Source: Verrucomicrobiota bacterium (GTDB taxonomy: Bacteria > Verrucomicrobiota > Lentisphaeria > JABSQK01 > JAJFLO01). From it: a stretch of DNA of 64,000 bases. Under the pieces are notes generated by a model, which saw only the letters and a list, made by a program, of their open reading frames with translations, did no database searches and was not told where the DNA came from. The DNA lies in NCBI GenBank assembly GCA_021772675.1, contig JAJFLO010000068.1, positions 1 to 64,000 of the forward strand, read 5' to 3'. Positions within the stretch are counted from its first letter, which is position 1. Each line of letters starts with the position of its first letter. The translations under genes and the position numbers were made by a program. This document shows, piece after piece, positions 29,650-39,798 of the stretch.

Positions 29650-29870
29650 GGATATCATACCAAACGCGATCGGGATTTCCATTCCTCATCCGGGATCGCA
29701 AAATCTACTGCTGGCAGTGTAAATAGAATATCGGATTGTCAAAAACAGCCAGAATATATAATGAGATAAATGAAGTATACTGCAAGCAGTAGGTTTTTCG
29801 ACATTCGTTATTCATTTCAGGCAACAATTTTACAGAAACCTGTCGAAAACCTGATCGCGTTTGGTATATA
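29650..29870. repeat. Imperfect inverted repeat element
   Basis: ATACCAAACGCGATC (about 29658) versus GATCGCGTTTGGTAT (about 29853), plus CTACTGCTGGCAGT versus ACTGCAAGCAGTAG. Confidence 0.7.
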
Positions 29871-30028
29871 ATCATTTTGGGTTGAGAGATGGCTTAGCCT
29901 GGATTATTCATAAACCTTCTATTACGAGTTATTATATCACATAATTTCAACGAGTTAACCGGCTGCGCCGGGATTTCTTATCGCGACAATAGGCAAAATC
30001 AATCCTGCTCACAAGCGGGACTGTACTC

Positions 30029-30270
30029 CGAACCTCTTATGCTATAAATTTAATTGCAGCTCGTTCGTAATCCCGTCTTCAGGCGGAAGTTTCAGGAGAG
30101 CTTCAGCGATTTCCTATGATGGAATGTCCTCGCTGAAGCATCGTTCAGGCTTCCGCCTGAAGGCGGGACTACAAACGAGACACGCTCCTTATTCGAGATG
30201 TCCTATAATTTGATATAAGATTCAAAGTTTCAATAACTTAAAATACACTACCTATACTATCGAGTTATAA
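30029..30270. repeat. Dispersed hairpin repeat, copy 2
   Basis: Near-identical to 1-235 with a small insertion CTCCTTATTCGAGA. Confidence 0.85.
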
Positions 30271-30651
30271 AATTCTACGAGATTGAAAGAGTTTCCACCC
30301 ACCACGGCGCGTTATAAACCACGGCAGATTTTCAACATTATTCTCTACGAGCTGGAAGCCTGCACGCGAATAATATTCATAACTCATTGATTTCACGCAA
30401 TCTAATAACTCTCATCACAAAACTTTTTGCATAATCCAGGTTAGACGCTTGAATCAAGCGTCTTTGGAGTGGGGTGACCTGGCGCAGCTTTCATTTACCA
30501 CAGAGTGGTAGGAAGGATTACTGCACCACTCGATAAACACCCAACTTCTATTTGCTCCACAAATTTATAAAGCACAGCCGGGTCTGCGCACTCCAAAGTG
30601 GAGCCTGTATTCAAAAATGCTTAGCGCACTGGACATAATGTAATGTAAATA

Positions 30652-31449
30652 TCAATCGTAATCAGTATATTTTTCAGGTGAAATATATTTTAATCCAGAA
30701 GTGAAAGCATTAATTTTAATCGTAAGTTGATTTGCTGCACTTCTATTTGGATTGTCTGAGCTTGTATCCCCAGCGGTAAATGGATTTTTCACAAGCCAGA
30801 ATCCAGCTAATTTGGTCGCTTCTCCAATAGTAACATAACGATGCTCGCCCACCGGCCGCAACTTTCCCGATTTTGCGTATATAAGTGCTCGACATGTTGC
30901 TGTGAAATTTGTTGTATCATCGAATAGCGGTGCGTCAAATGGCACATTTGTAACTTCACTTGAATTATTATCTTCCGGATCCGTAGTGTATTTAATTGTT
31001 CCTACGATTTTTTGAATACCCACATCATCGTCGGCTTCCATAATAGAATAACTTGTTGGTAGATACTCCCACTTTGTACCTCCAATCCAGCCGGTGAATG
31101 AATAAGTGGCGCCACTGAGAGTCACAGTAGCCAGCCGATATGCCCTAAATTTCTTTTCATCATCCAAATCCAGGGCCGGATTTTCGACAGGACTGACATT
31201 CGTCAATTCACCTGGAATTACTAATGCGACATATTCACGATTTGATTGCGCATATTGACGAGCCAAATTTAATTGGGAACCAATCAATCGAACACTCGAA
31301 TTTAGTTTGCTACTTGAGGTCATACTATCAAAAACAGGAAGAAACATTCCAAGCATAAGCCCCATAATAACCATGACAACTAGCAATTCTACTAAGGAAA
31401 AGGGCCGAATGCGCGACTGATAGTGATTATGTGAATGAGTATTGATCAT
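30652..31449 (-). CDS. Prepilin-type N-terminal cleavage/methylation protein (GspH/PulG-like)
   Basis: RPFSLVELLVVMVIMGLMLGMFLPVFDSM. Confidence 0.85.
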   Translation of the reverse strand: MINTHSHNHYQSRIRPFSLVELLVVMVIMGLMLGMFLPVFDSMTSSSKLNSSVRLIGSQLNLARQYAQSNREYVALVIPGELTNVSPVENPALDLDDEKKFRAYRLATVTLSGATYSFTGWIGGTKWEYLPTSYSIMEADDDVGIQKIVGTIKYTTDPEDNNSSEVTNVPFDAPLFDDTTNFTATCRALIYAKSGKLRPVGEHRYVTIGEATKLAGFWLVKNPFTAGDTSSDNPNRSAANQLTIKINAFTSGLKYISPEKYTDYD

Positions 31450-31602
31450 AACGGTTAAATATAAATTGGATCGGATAAAAATCAACCGAAGTCATTTGTA
31501 TTATTTACCTTTTAGATAAGGTGCAATATCCGTATTTTTATACGACACAAAGCAAATCCATTTGTAATTGTGAAAGATTATTTTAAACTATTCAACAAGA
31601 GT

Positions 31603-31766
31603 GTGTATTCAAAATGTGAGTAACTCTGGTGAATGCCCGGATTGAGTTAAAAGTAACGCGGTTCCACGCAAAGCGGGACTAAATCTGTGATTTAGCTGGC
31701 TGCGCACATGGTATTCATTCGCCGCGGCGAACGATTTACTATTTGTCGCTCACATTTTGAATACAC
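31603..31766. repeat. Palindromic element with GTGTATTCAAAATGTGAG terminal inverted repeats
   Basis: Perfect 18-bp arms 31603-31620/31749-31766. Confidence 0.85.
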
Positions 31767-31808
31767 ATTCATTGAACAATAACTCAATTACTTTTCTCAC
31801 AAACAATT

Positions 31809-32642
31809 ATGCTGTATTTATTCTTATTCATAGCCATTTCACTTACAATTATATCGTTTCATAATTCAAAAAACCGGGAACGGCATCCTCTATGGTCAAA
31901 TTTTAAATTAGATAGAATGCTGGGAACCAATTCCGCAACAGTGTTCTGGGCAACAAGTATACTGATCGCTATTATCATGCTAATTTTGGATTCCGAACCT
32001 GGAGAAACGAAAACGAAACATCAGCGATTAGAAAATGAACGTGTCGCGCAGAAAGCGTTAGGCCACTATTTTGGCAAACGTTTTTCGCATTTGGCACAAG
32101 GAGAATCAAAGGTTTTGATCATTGATAATGCAGGACATGAAGCTGGACGAAATTACCATGGAGCATTTGTTGAGGGTTTTGAATCAGGAATATTTCGTCA
32201 CATCAGTGGAATTAAAGAAGAATTTGTTGGTTTGGAAAATAAGGAGTCAGAAAACGGAGAAAACACTTTTAATGTGGATCTTCATATTGACGCCGAAAAG
32301 ATTGATGAATTGGTTACAAAAAACGAAGAGTGCAAAATCGTAATTCTTTTGACTGATCTTCCCAGAAATTTTATAGGCAGTAAAACCTGGATTAAAGTAA
32401 ATCATAGAGAATTATTGTTGGGTATCGTGACCAGTAATGTCTATAATAAAGGTGGTATGATATTTGAGAGTGAAATTTCAGTTTGTGCTGTCCCGCGAAC
32501 TTTATATAATTATGATAAATCATATCTGAATACGAATTTAGAGGAAGTATTTGCACTCAGATATATAGATATAAATCCAGAAAATGTAGCGGAGATGCTC
32601 AAAAAACACCGGCAATTATTTCAACCTTCGAATTCGCGATAA
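31809..32642 (+). CDS. Hypothetical membrane protein
   Basis: Two N-terminal TM segments and a soluble domain (VLIIDNAGHEAGRNYHGAFVEGFESG). Confidence 0.55.
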   Translation: MLYLFLFIAISLTIISFHNSKNRERHPLWSNFKLDRMLGTNSATVFWATSILIAIIMLILDSEPGETKTKHQRLENERVAQKALGHYFGKRFSHLAQGESKVLIIDNAGHEAGRNYHGAFVEGFESGIFRHISGIKEEFVGLENKESENGENTFNVDLHIDAEKIDELVTKNEECKIVILLTDLPRNFIGSKTWIKVNHRELLLGIVTSNVYNKGGMIFESEISVCAVPRTLYNYDKSYLNTNLEEVFALRYIDINPENVAEMLKKHRQLFQPSNSR

Positions 32643-32665
32643 AGATACCTTCGCTCATTAAATTC

Positions 32666-34105
32666 TTAGCTCGATTCCTTTTTTATCATCTCAGAGGCCA
32701 ACTGTGGATTTGCTTTCCCTTTACTGAACTTCATTACTTGTCCTACCAGAAAATTCAACGCCGATGCCTTACCTTCTTTTAATTGTTGTACCGGTATGGG
32801 ATTATTTTCGATTGCTCGTTTTACAAACTCAAGAATTTCCTTGGTGTCTGTAACTTGTTTTAACCCCTTTTCATCTATGATAACTGATGCTGATTTTCGA
32901 GAAGAAAACATGTCATTAAAAACAGTCTTTGCGATTTTTCCATTAATGGTATTATCCGTTATCAGCAGGATTAATTCAGCAAAATCTTTTGGACTGATTG
33001 GACATTTGTCAAATGTTTTATTTGACTGGGACAATTCCCTTAACAACTCAACCATTATCCAGTTAGATGTCTTTTTAGGATTGGAGCCGAAGCGGATACA
33101 TTGTTCAAAATAATCAGCACATGCTTTATCTGATGTCAATACTGATGCATCATATTCAGGTATTGAAAATTCCTGAATAAAGCGGGCACATCGCTGACCT
33201 GGTGTTTCCGGAACTTCCTTCTTTAATTCCTCCAAATAATCCGAACTAATCTCTATCGGCATTAGGTCCGGTTCTGGAAAATATCGGTAGTCTGCTGCGT
33301 CTTCTTTTGTTCTCATTATATACGTTTCACCGATATCATCATTCCAGCCTCTAGTTTGCTGAACAAGATGTCCCTTGCTCTCAAGAACATCAGATTGCCG
33401 CTCTATTTCATAGTGCAACGATTTGTGAATCGCCTTAAAACTGTTCAGATTTTTTACCTCTGTTTTCGCATTTAATGTTGGAGATCCGGATGGTTTTACG
33501 GAAATATTAACATCACATCGCATTTGCCCCTTTTCCATATCACAATCACTGATATCTGCATATTGCATAATCTGTTTTAACGCGGTTAAATAGGCATAGG
33601 CTTCATCCGGTGTTGTCATGTCCGGTTCACTGACAACTTCCATTAGAGGAACACCAGCTCGATTAAAATCAATCCCGCTGTATTGCTTAAAATGGGTTGA
33701 TTTAGCAACATCCTCTTCCAAATGAATTCGGGTTATTCCAATGGTTTTTGTAGCAATTAATTCCTGCGAAAGCCCTTTGCCGGAAATAACCAGTTTCCCA
33801 TCCTCACAAAACGGCAGATCATACTGGGAAATTTGGTAGTTTTTGGGCATGTCAGGATAAAAATAGCTCTTGCGATCAAATTTACTGTACAAAGCAATTT
33901 TACATTCACACATCAATCCCGCTAATAATGTATTGCGAATTCCTTCTTTATTAGGAACCGGTAATACCCCGGGATATCCCATGCATACCGGACATACTAA
34001 CGTATTCGGTTCTGCACCATATCGATTCGAACACCCACAAAACATTTTCGTATTTGTTCTAATCTGAACATGCACCTCTAATCCGATAACAACATCAAAC
34101 TTCAT
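32666..34105 (-). CDS. gatB: Asp/Glu-tRNA amidotransferase subunit B
   Basis: MKFDVVIGLEVHVQIRTNTKMFCGCSNRYGAEPNTLVCPVCMGYPGVLPV; start corrected from ORF track. Confidence 0.97.
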   Translation of the reverse strand: MKFDVVIGLEVHVQIRTNTKMFCGCSNRYGAEPNTLVCPVCMGYPGVLPVPNKEGIRNTLLAGLMCECKIALYSKFDRKSYFYPDMPKNYQISQYDLPFCEDGKLVISGKGLSQELIATKTIGITRIHLEEDVAKSTHFKQYSGIDFNRAGVPLMEVVSEPDMTTPDEAYAYLTALKQIMQYADISDCDMEKGQMRCDVNISVKPSGSPTLNAKTEVKNLNSFKAIHKSLHYEIERQSDVLESKGHLVQQTRGWNDDIGETYIMRTKEDAADYRYFPEPDLMPIEISSDYLEELKKEVPETPGQRCARFIQEFSIPEYDASVLTSDKACADYFEQCIRFGSNPKKTSNWIMVELLRELSQSNKTFDKCPISPKDFAELILLITDNTINGKIAKTVFNDMFSSRKSASVIIDEKGLKQVTDTKEILEFVKRAIENNPIPVQQLKEGKASALNFLVGQVMKFSKGKANPQLASEMIKKESS

Positions 34106-35603
34106 CGTTCTTTTCCATTTCATTTGCAAATTCAAACCAATGAGCTGCCTGCAAAAGCCTAATTTCATCCATCGAATTCCCAATAAGCTGAATTCCAATT
34201 GGCATACCATCCCCATCAAACGATGCTGGAACTGAAATTGCGCAATTCCCCACCAGGTTGACCGGGATAGTATAAATATCCGAAAGATACATTTGTAACG
34301 GATCACTAACTGAACCAAATGGATACGCTGAAACTGGTGAAACCGGGCTCAATATCAAATCGCAATTGTTAAATGCATTATTAAAATCATCTCGAATTAA
34401 AGTCCTGATTTTTTGGGCGCGAAGGTAATACGCATCATAATAACCACTGCTTAATACATAAGTACCCAAAAGAATTCTTCTTTTGACTTCTTCCCCGAAT
34501 CCATTTTCCCTTGTATCTAGATAAATATCAAGTAAATCAGATGTCCGATCTATCCGATTCCCATAGCGAATACCGTCAAACCTTGAAAGATTGGAACTCG
34601 CCTCCGCAGTTGCGATGATATAATACGAAGATACGGCATAAGCAATACTGGGTAATTTGACGTCAACAATGTCACATCCGCGAGATCTAAATACCGAAAT
34701 AGATTTCTCAAATGCATCGTTTACTTCTGAAGATAAACCATCAATTTCGAGGAACTCTTTTGGGATGCCAATTCTTAATGAACTTACATCAAAATCATTA
34801 CCGACCTCGTGATGATTGAAATCACTATTAGGCAATGATGTAGAATCTAATTCATCGCGCCCGGAGATTAATTCCAACAAAATTGCTGCATCTTTAACAT
34901 CTCTGGTGATCGGTCCGATTTGATCAAGTGACGATGCAAATGCAACCAGTCCGTATCGTGAAACCCTGCCATAAGTTGGCTTTAACCCCACAACGCCACA
35001 AAAGCTTGCGGGTTGCCGAATAGAGCCTCCGGTATCCGAGCCTAATGCTGCCAGCGCCTGTCCTGAAGAGACGACTGCAGCAGAACCACCGCTGGAACCA
35101 CCAGGCACGCGATTGATATCCCAAGGGTTGGACGTTTTCTTATAGGCACTGAATTCGGTCGTGGATCCCATGGCAAATTCATCCATATTCGTTCGACCAA
35201 AACAGATAACGCCGTTTTTTTGCAGGTTATTAATGACTGTTGCATTGTATGGAGATATGAAACCTTCAAGTATTTTTGATGCGCATCCACATGTCTGCCC
35301 TTTAACTGATAAATTATCCTTAATGGCAATGGGTATGCCATCATACCGGCTTAGCTGTTTACCGTTTTTCCGCCTCGCATCTGACGCATTGGCATCCTCT
35401 AAAATTTGACTGGTATCCAAACTCAAAAAACCATTAATTTTACCATCAATGTCATCATGCCGGCCGATTAAATTTTGACAGAGTTCCAATGAACTTATTT
35501 GTCCAGTCTCCAATGCGTCCGATGCCTCATGGATCGTCCCAGAATCAATTTTATTTACAAATTTCTGCGCGGCACTCATTTCAGGCTGGGCCCTCCGAAC
35601 CAT
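34095..35603 (-). CDS. gatA: Asp/Glu-tRNA amidotransferase subunit A
   Basis: NPWDINRVPGGSSGGSAAVVSSGQALAALGSDTGGSIRQPASFCGVVGLKPTYGRVSR amidase signature. Confidence 0.97.
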   Translation of the reverse strand: MVRRAQPEMSAAQKFVNKIDSGTIHEASDALETGQISSLELCQNLIGRHDDIDGKINGFLSLDTSQILEDANASDARRKNGKQLSRYDGIPIAIKDNLSVKGQTCGCASKILEGFISPYNATVINNLQKNGVICFGRTNMDEFAMGSTTEFSAYKKTSNPWDINRVPGGSSGGSAAVVSSGQALAALGSDTGGSIRQPASFCGVVGLKPTYGRVSRYGLVAFASSLDQIGPITRDVKDAAILLELISGRDELDSTSLPNSDFNHHEVGNDFDVSSLRIGIPKEFLEIDGLSSEVNDAFEKSISVFRSRGCDIVDVKLPSIAYAVSSYYIIATAEASSNLSRFDGIRYGNRIDRTSDLLDIYLDTRENGFGEEVKRRILLGTYVLSSGYYDAYYLRAQKIRTLIRDDFNNAFNNCDLILSPVSPVSAYPFGSVSDPLQMYLSDIYTIPVNLVGNCAISVPASFDGDGMPIGIQLIGNSMDEIRLLQAAHWFEFANEMEKNDEV

Positions 35604-35904
35604 GGCGAATAACCACTGGAACTTTTATCAGCTCATCATCAAGCACATCCGGTGCATTATCCAGTAATTCACTTCGAGTCATAGAACCCCTCTCTTCATC
35701 ACTTCGAATTACATTTGTTATTGATGCAGCATGTGCGGTAGGACTAACATCAGATAAATCGACCTTTGACAACTGTTCAGCATAACTCAATATTGCATTA
35801 ATATCCGTTTCATATCGGCTAATTTCCCCGTCATTCAGATTCAACCGAGCCAAATTGGCAATATGCCTGATATCAACATCTTGTGATTTTTCATTCATTA
35901 ACAT
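35581..35904 (-). CDS. gatC: Asp/Glu-tRNA amidotransferase subunit C
   Basis: IRHIANLARLNLNDGEISRYETDINAILSYAEQLSKVDLSDVSPTAHA; operon with gatA/gatB. Confidence 0.95.
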   Translation of the reverse strand: MLMNEKSQDVDIRHIANLARLNLNDGEISRYETDINAILSYAEQLSKVDLSDVSPTAHAASITNVIRSDEERGSMTRSELLDNAPDVLDDELIKVPVVIRHGSEGPA

Positions 35905-36020
35905 AGACCTTTTATTTTAATAACCGCCTCGTTACAGTCATCAGGAAAATAAAGTTAGACATTAAATTGAACTGCTATAATACCGATTGCCAATCTGTTT
36001 TCAAGGTCAAAAAACGGGTT

Positions 36021-36134
36021 AGCCTGATTAATTCATGCGGTTTCGCTACGAGAGTGCTTAGCCTGATTAATTCATGCGGTTTCGCTACGAGAGTGCTTAG
36101 CCTGATTAATTCATACGATTTCTACTGTGAGAAT
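36021..36134. repeat. 39-bp tandem repeat, two perfect units and one degenerate
   Basis: AGCCTGATTAATTCATGCGGTTTCGCTACGAGAGTGCTT at 36021-36059 and 36060-36098, degenerate unit from 36099. Confidence 0.95.
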
Positions 36135-36175
36135 TTTTTTAACTTCATCTGAATGATTTATAAAGAATCTGAAAC

Positions 36176-36342
36176 CTTGAAATAGTTCACTATTCCTCCA
36201 GCCTCAGATTATTGATAAATCATTCACCTAAGGCAAACTAAATCCTCTCGTGACAAAATCGAATGAATTAATCAGGCAAGCATTCTTTAGATCAATGAGT
36301 TATGTAGGTTCCGAAGGTGAAGGAATAGTGAACTATTTCAAG
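36176..36342. repeat. 21-bp perfect inverted repeat pair
   Basis: CTTGAAATAGTTCACTATTCC 36176-36196 and its reverse complement 36322-36342. Confidence 0.95.
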
Positions 36343-37207
36343 TCTTTGGGTTCTTCACAACTCGCTTATATGAAGTGAGATATGCGCACGCAGTAGACGC
36401 CGAATGAATTAATCAGGTTTGCCTGCATTATGGATAAAGTTTTGTGATGAGAAAAGCCACATAGCCCAGATATTTCTCAGCGCGGCGGAGCTGCAACCAA
36501 AAGAACAAAGATTTTTGCCCATCCACCGTTGTTTATTTTTATGATAACTATGGTGAGACAGGCTGAATCACGTGAATCTTCATATCGCAGCCGTTGGTCG
36601 CAACCAAAATTTAACTTAACCATTCATGCTGTGCAGCAGAACAGGCTATTTTTCACGGTTCGACACGGATACAAAACGTAGTAGATCGCGCTGCTCATAC
36701 TGAGAGAAGTCCGCCGCGGCGGATTCTCTCTCAGACTCTTTTCCTAAAACTTTTCAACTCTAACCATGTGAAAGTCCGGAACTTCATTTTAAAAACTTGT
36801 CAAAAAAACAAAGTTTTTACTGATAGTAGTACGAATAGGACAAAGACAAGAACCATATCCACGGTTTCGCCGAGCGTAACCGTGGATACAAATTCGTGAA
36901 GATTCGAGTGATCGGTGGGCAGCTTTTTAAAATTAGTAATTTGCCGTAACACTGTATAGTTAGGACGCAAAACTTGCTAAAAAAACAAGTTTTTAGATTT
37001 AACTGACACAACCAACTAATTTCAAATAGGTTACATATAAATATTTACTTTTTCATGATAATATCCAGGTTAGAAAAGGTATCAATTGAATTCATTGTTG
37101 AAAACACATCTCCGGTGAAATAGGTTTTATCGATCTGTGAATCAATCTTTTGAACGATAAACGTCTCAACAAAACCTGTAATTCACTATAATCTAGAAAA
37201 CAAAAAA

Positions 37208-38038
37208 ATGATGATAGACAGAATAGCATTTCAAATTGGAAACATCACCATATACTGGTATGGGATATGTGTCGCTATATCAGTTCTCGTTGGTTTTTTT
37301 ATAATCCAATACAGAGCGATAAAATTTAAGATCGATTCAGATCAAGTATCTGATTTATGTTTTTACGCAATTCTTGGGGGAATATTAGGTGCCCGGTTTT
37401 TATATGTTGTTTTAAATTTTCAGGACTATTCGGATAATCTCATAGAGATAATCAGAATTGATCACGGAGGTCTGGTATTTTATGGCGGGTTTATCGGAGC
37501 CTGTGCTGCGGTCACGTGGTATATCAAACGAAAAAAATTAGATTTTTGGACCATTGCCGATTTATTTGCTTTGGCACTGCCGCCCGGGCAAGCAATAGGT
37601 CGTATGGGATGCCTTATTAATGGGTGTTGCTTTGGCTCTTCCACAAAAAACTGGTTTTCAATAAAATACCCCAGCGATTCAATCATATTCTCTACCCAGG
37701 TTCACAAACACGAAATTTCACCTTATGCAACCGAATGTTTACCGGTTATTCCTACTCAAATCACCCAAAGTCTGATTAATATTCTGATTTGGTTTATCCT
37801 TATTTTTTCGGCAAAAAAACTGAAACATAAAGGTCAATTATTTTCGCTGTACTTAATTTTGTACGCAATTGGACGCTTTACTAATGAATTTTATAGAGGC
37901 GATTATCTGACATACTATGCTGGAATGACAATTTCCCAAATCGTATGTTTAGTTTTACTTCCCACAGGAATCTTTTTTTATATAAAAAACCGTGTACAAG
38001 GAGCCCCAAAAAATCAACGCACAGGACAAACCAGCTGA
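37208..38038 (+). CDS. lgt: Prolipoprotein diacylglyceryl transferase
   Basis: HGGLVFYGGFIGACAAVTWYIKRKKLDFWTIADLFALALPPGQAIGRMGCLINGCCFG. Confidence 0.96.
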   Translation: MMIDRIAFQIGNITIYWYGICVAISVLVGFFIIQYRAIKFKIDSDQVSDLCFYAILGGILGARFLYVVLNFQDYSDNLIEIIRIDHGGLVFYGGFIGACAAVTWYIKRKKLDFWTIADLFALALPPGQAIGRMGCLINGCCFGSSTKNWFSIKYPSDSIIFSTQVHKHEISPYATECLPVIPTQITQSLINILIWFILIFSAKKLKHKGQLFSLYLILYAIGRFTNEFYRGDYLTYYAGMTISQIVCLVLLPTGIFFYIKNRVQGAPKNQRTGQTS

Positions 38039-38987
38039 ATTAATCACTCGTAGTGCTAGAATTAAGATTAATAAAGACGAGTCCGGAGTAAGATTGGACC
38101 AATTTTTGTCCAAAAAATTTTCTGCCTTTTCGAGAAGTGCGTTGCAGAAGATGATTGAAGACGGTTCTATTTTGCTTAACAAAAAAATGACGCAAAAAAA
38201 AACCAGACTTGTGTGTGGTGACGAAATTACAATTGATTGGCCTGATGAAGAACCTGACTTACTGCCCAATGCAACGATTAAATTTGCGATCATATACGAA
38301 GATAATGATATACTTGTCATTGATAAACCTGCGAATCTTGTTGTTCACCCTGGGGCAGGGACCGAAGATGGCACATTAGTTAATGCGCTTCTCCATCATG
38401 ATTTTACATCATTTAATGCCATGCAAGGAAACGAATTGAGACCTGGTATCGTTCACCGCTTAGATAAAAACACAACCGGCGTCATGGTTGTTGCTAAGAA
38501 TGAACTTGCAAAAACAAGATTAATCGAAGAATTTAAATTAGGGAACACAGCCAAAGAATACCTGGCGCTAGTTAACGGTATTTCCGACTATAACTCTGGC
38601 ACGATAGAAACACTTATTGGTCGCAGCCCGAGAAACCGTAAAAAGATGGGGGTTGTCAATGAGAATGGTAAACAGGCAATTACATCCTATCAGGTTGTCG
38701 CTCAAAAAGATAAACATTCGCTTCTTAAAATAAAAATTAAGACCGGAAGAACCCATCAAATCCGAGTTCATCTGGCCCACATCAATTTACCTGTCGCCGG
38801 CGATACATTGTATAATAAAAAGAAAAAAAACGACATTTATTTCCCCAGGCAAATGCTGCATGCCTTAACGTTAAAATTCCATCATCCAACAAGCGGAGAA
38901 TTGAAAACCTTCCATGCTGAACAACCAAATGATATGATTGAGGCTGCACATGATATCGGATTAAACATTGGAAATTATGACAGTTGA
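37992..38987 (+). CDS. rluD: RluD/RluA-family 23S rRNA pseudouridine synthase
   Basis: S4-like N-terminus; RPGIVHRLDKNTTGVMVVAKN; GRTHQIRVHLAHINLPVAGDTLY. Confidence 0.93.
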   Translation: MYKEPQKINAQDKPAELITRSARIKINKDESGVRLDQFLSKKFSAFSRSALQKMIEDGSILLNKKMTQKKTRLVCGDEITIDWPDEEPDLLPNATIKFAIIYEDNDILVIDKPANLVVHPGAGTEDGTLVNALLHHDFTSFNAMQGNELRPGIVHRLDKNTTGVMVVAKNELAKTRLIEEFKLGNTAKEYLALVNGISDYNSGTIETLIGRSPRNRKKMGVVNENGKQAITSYQVVAQKDKHSLLKIKIKTGRTHQIRVHLAHINLPVAGDTLYNKKKKNDIYFPRQMLHALTLKFHHPTSGELKTFHAEQPNDMIEAAHDIGLNIGNYDS

Positions 38988-39293
38988 TTTAGAATTGGCA
39001 AAAAAAATCAACCCCTGAAGAAATAAACCCCTTTTGAATCAGATGTGGGATCTTTCGCAGCACCTGTAGATAAGATATGATATTAATTCAAAAACAACTG
39101 GGATCATAGTTTCTTAGGAACTGGAAATAAATACATCGTCGACAGAGCTCTCAGATTTGGTCGTAACCATTGAATAACTCCACGGCTGTAGCTTGCCTAC
39201 TGCGAGGATGTTGCGATTGACTTGGGATCAAATATGGAGTGAACCTGAGATGCCAATGTCGATGAGATATTTATTTCCAGTTCCTCGTTGACG

Positions 39294-39725
39294 TCAAGAC
39301 TTTTTCCGGGGTGCACAATAAATCTTTTTCTTTTGTTCTGGACTGGCGGCGGGTCTACCATACTTTCGTAACCCCTTATAATAAGTTTTAGCCATCCGTT
39401 TAGAAACCCCGTCAGCAATACATATATCCCTAAATTCTTCATCTGCTTCTTTTCTATAAGTTCTTGTGTCAAGCTCTTTGTTCCTCATTAGTTGATAAAG
39501 CGCATCATGAACCACGGAAGCACGCATATTTTTCCTAGTATCTGGCACCGGGCCAGAAGGACCGTCCCATGCATATCCTTTTTTGATCGTCAATTTCCCT
39601 TTTTTGTCCAGTTTTATAAATTCTGTATTGATCTTGCGTTCTTGTTTTATTCGTATGTCTACTTCATAGCTTTCTGATAATTGATATTTGTATCCCTTTC
39701 TATAATGAATAAACCCTTTAGCCAT
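39294..39725 (-). CDS. DUF1353-like protein (often phage-associated)
   Basis: LTIKKGYAWDGPSGPVPDTRKNMRASVVHDALYQLMR. Confidence 0.75.
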   Translation of the reverse strand: MAKGFIHYRKGYKYQLSESYEVDIRIKQERKINTEFIKLDKKGKLTIKKGYAWDGPSGPVPDTRKNMRASVVHDALYQLMRNKELDTRTYRKEADEEFRDICIADGVSKRMAKTYYKGLRKYGRPAASPEQKKKIYCAPRKKS

Positions 39726-39798
39726 TTTTCACTTCCTTTCAAGTAAACTTTCTTGATATATTTGGGTGTTGAAATATGATGCCCATATTATCGAACAA

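Noticed and set aside
34106-34318. N-terminal extension of GatB in the ORF track
   Set aside because: Lies within gatA on another frame; GatB homology begins at MKFDVVIGLEVHVQ (34105)
36021-36134. Possible CRISPR array
   Set aside because: Units are contiguous with no unique spacers, only two perfect units, no cas genes nearby
35967-36152. 61-aa ORF with repeated VLSLINSCGFATR
   Set aside because: Simply the translation of the 39-bp intergenic tandem repeat; no RBS or coding support
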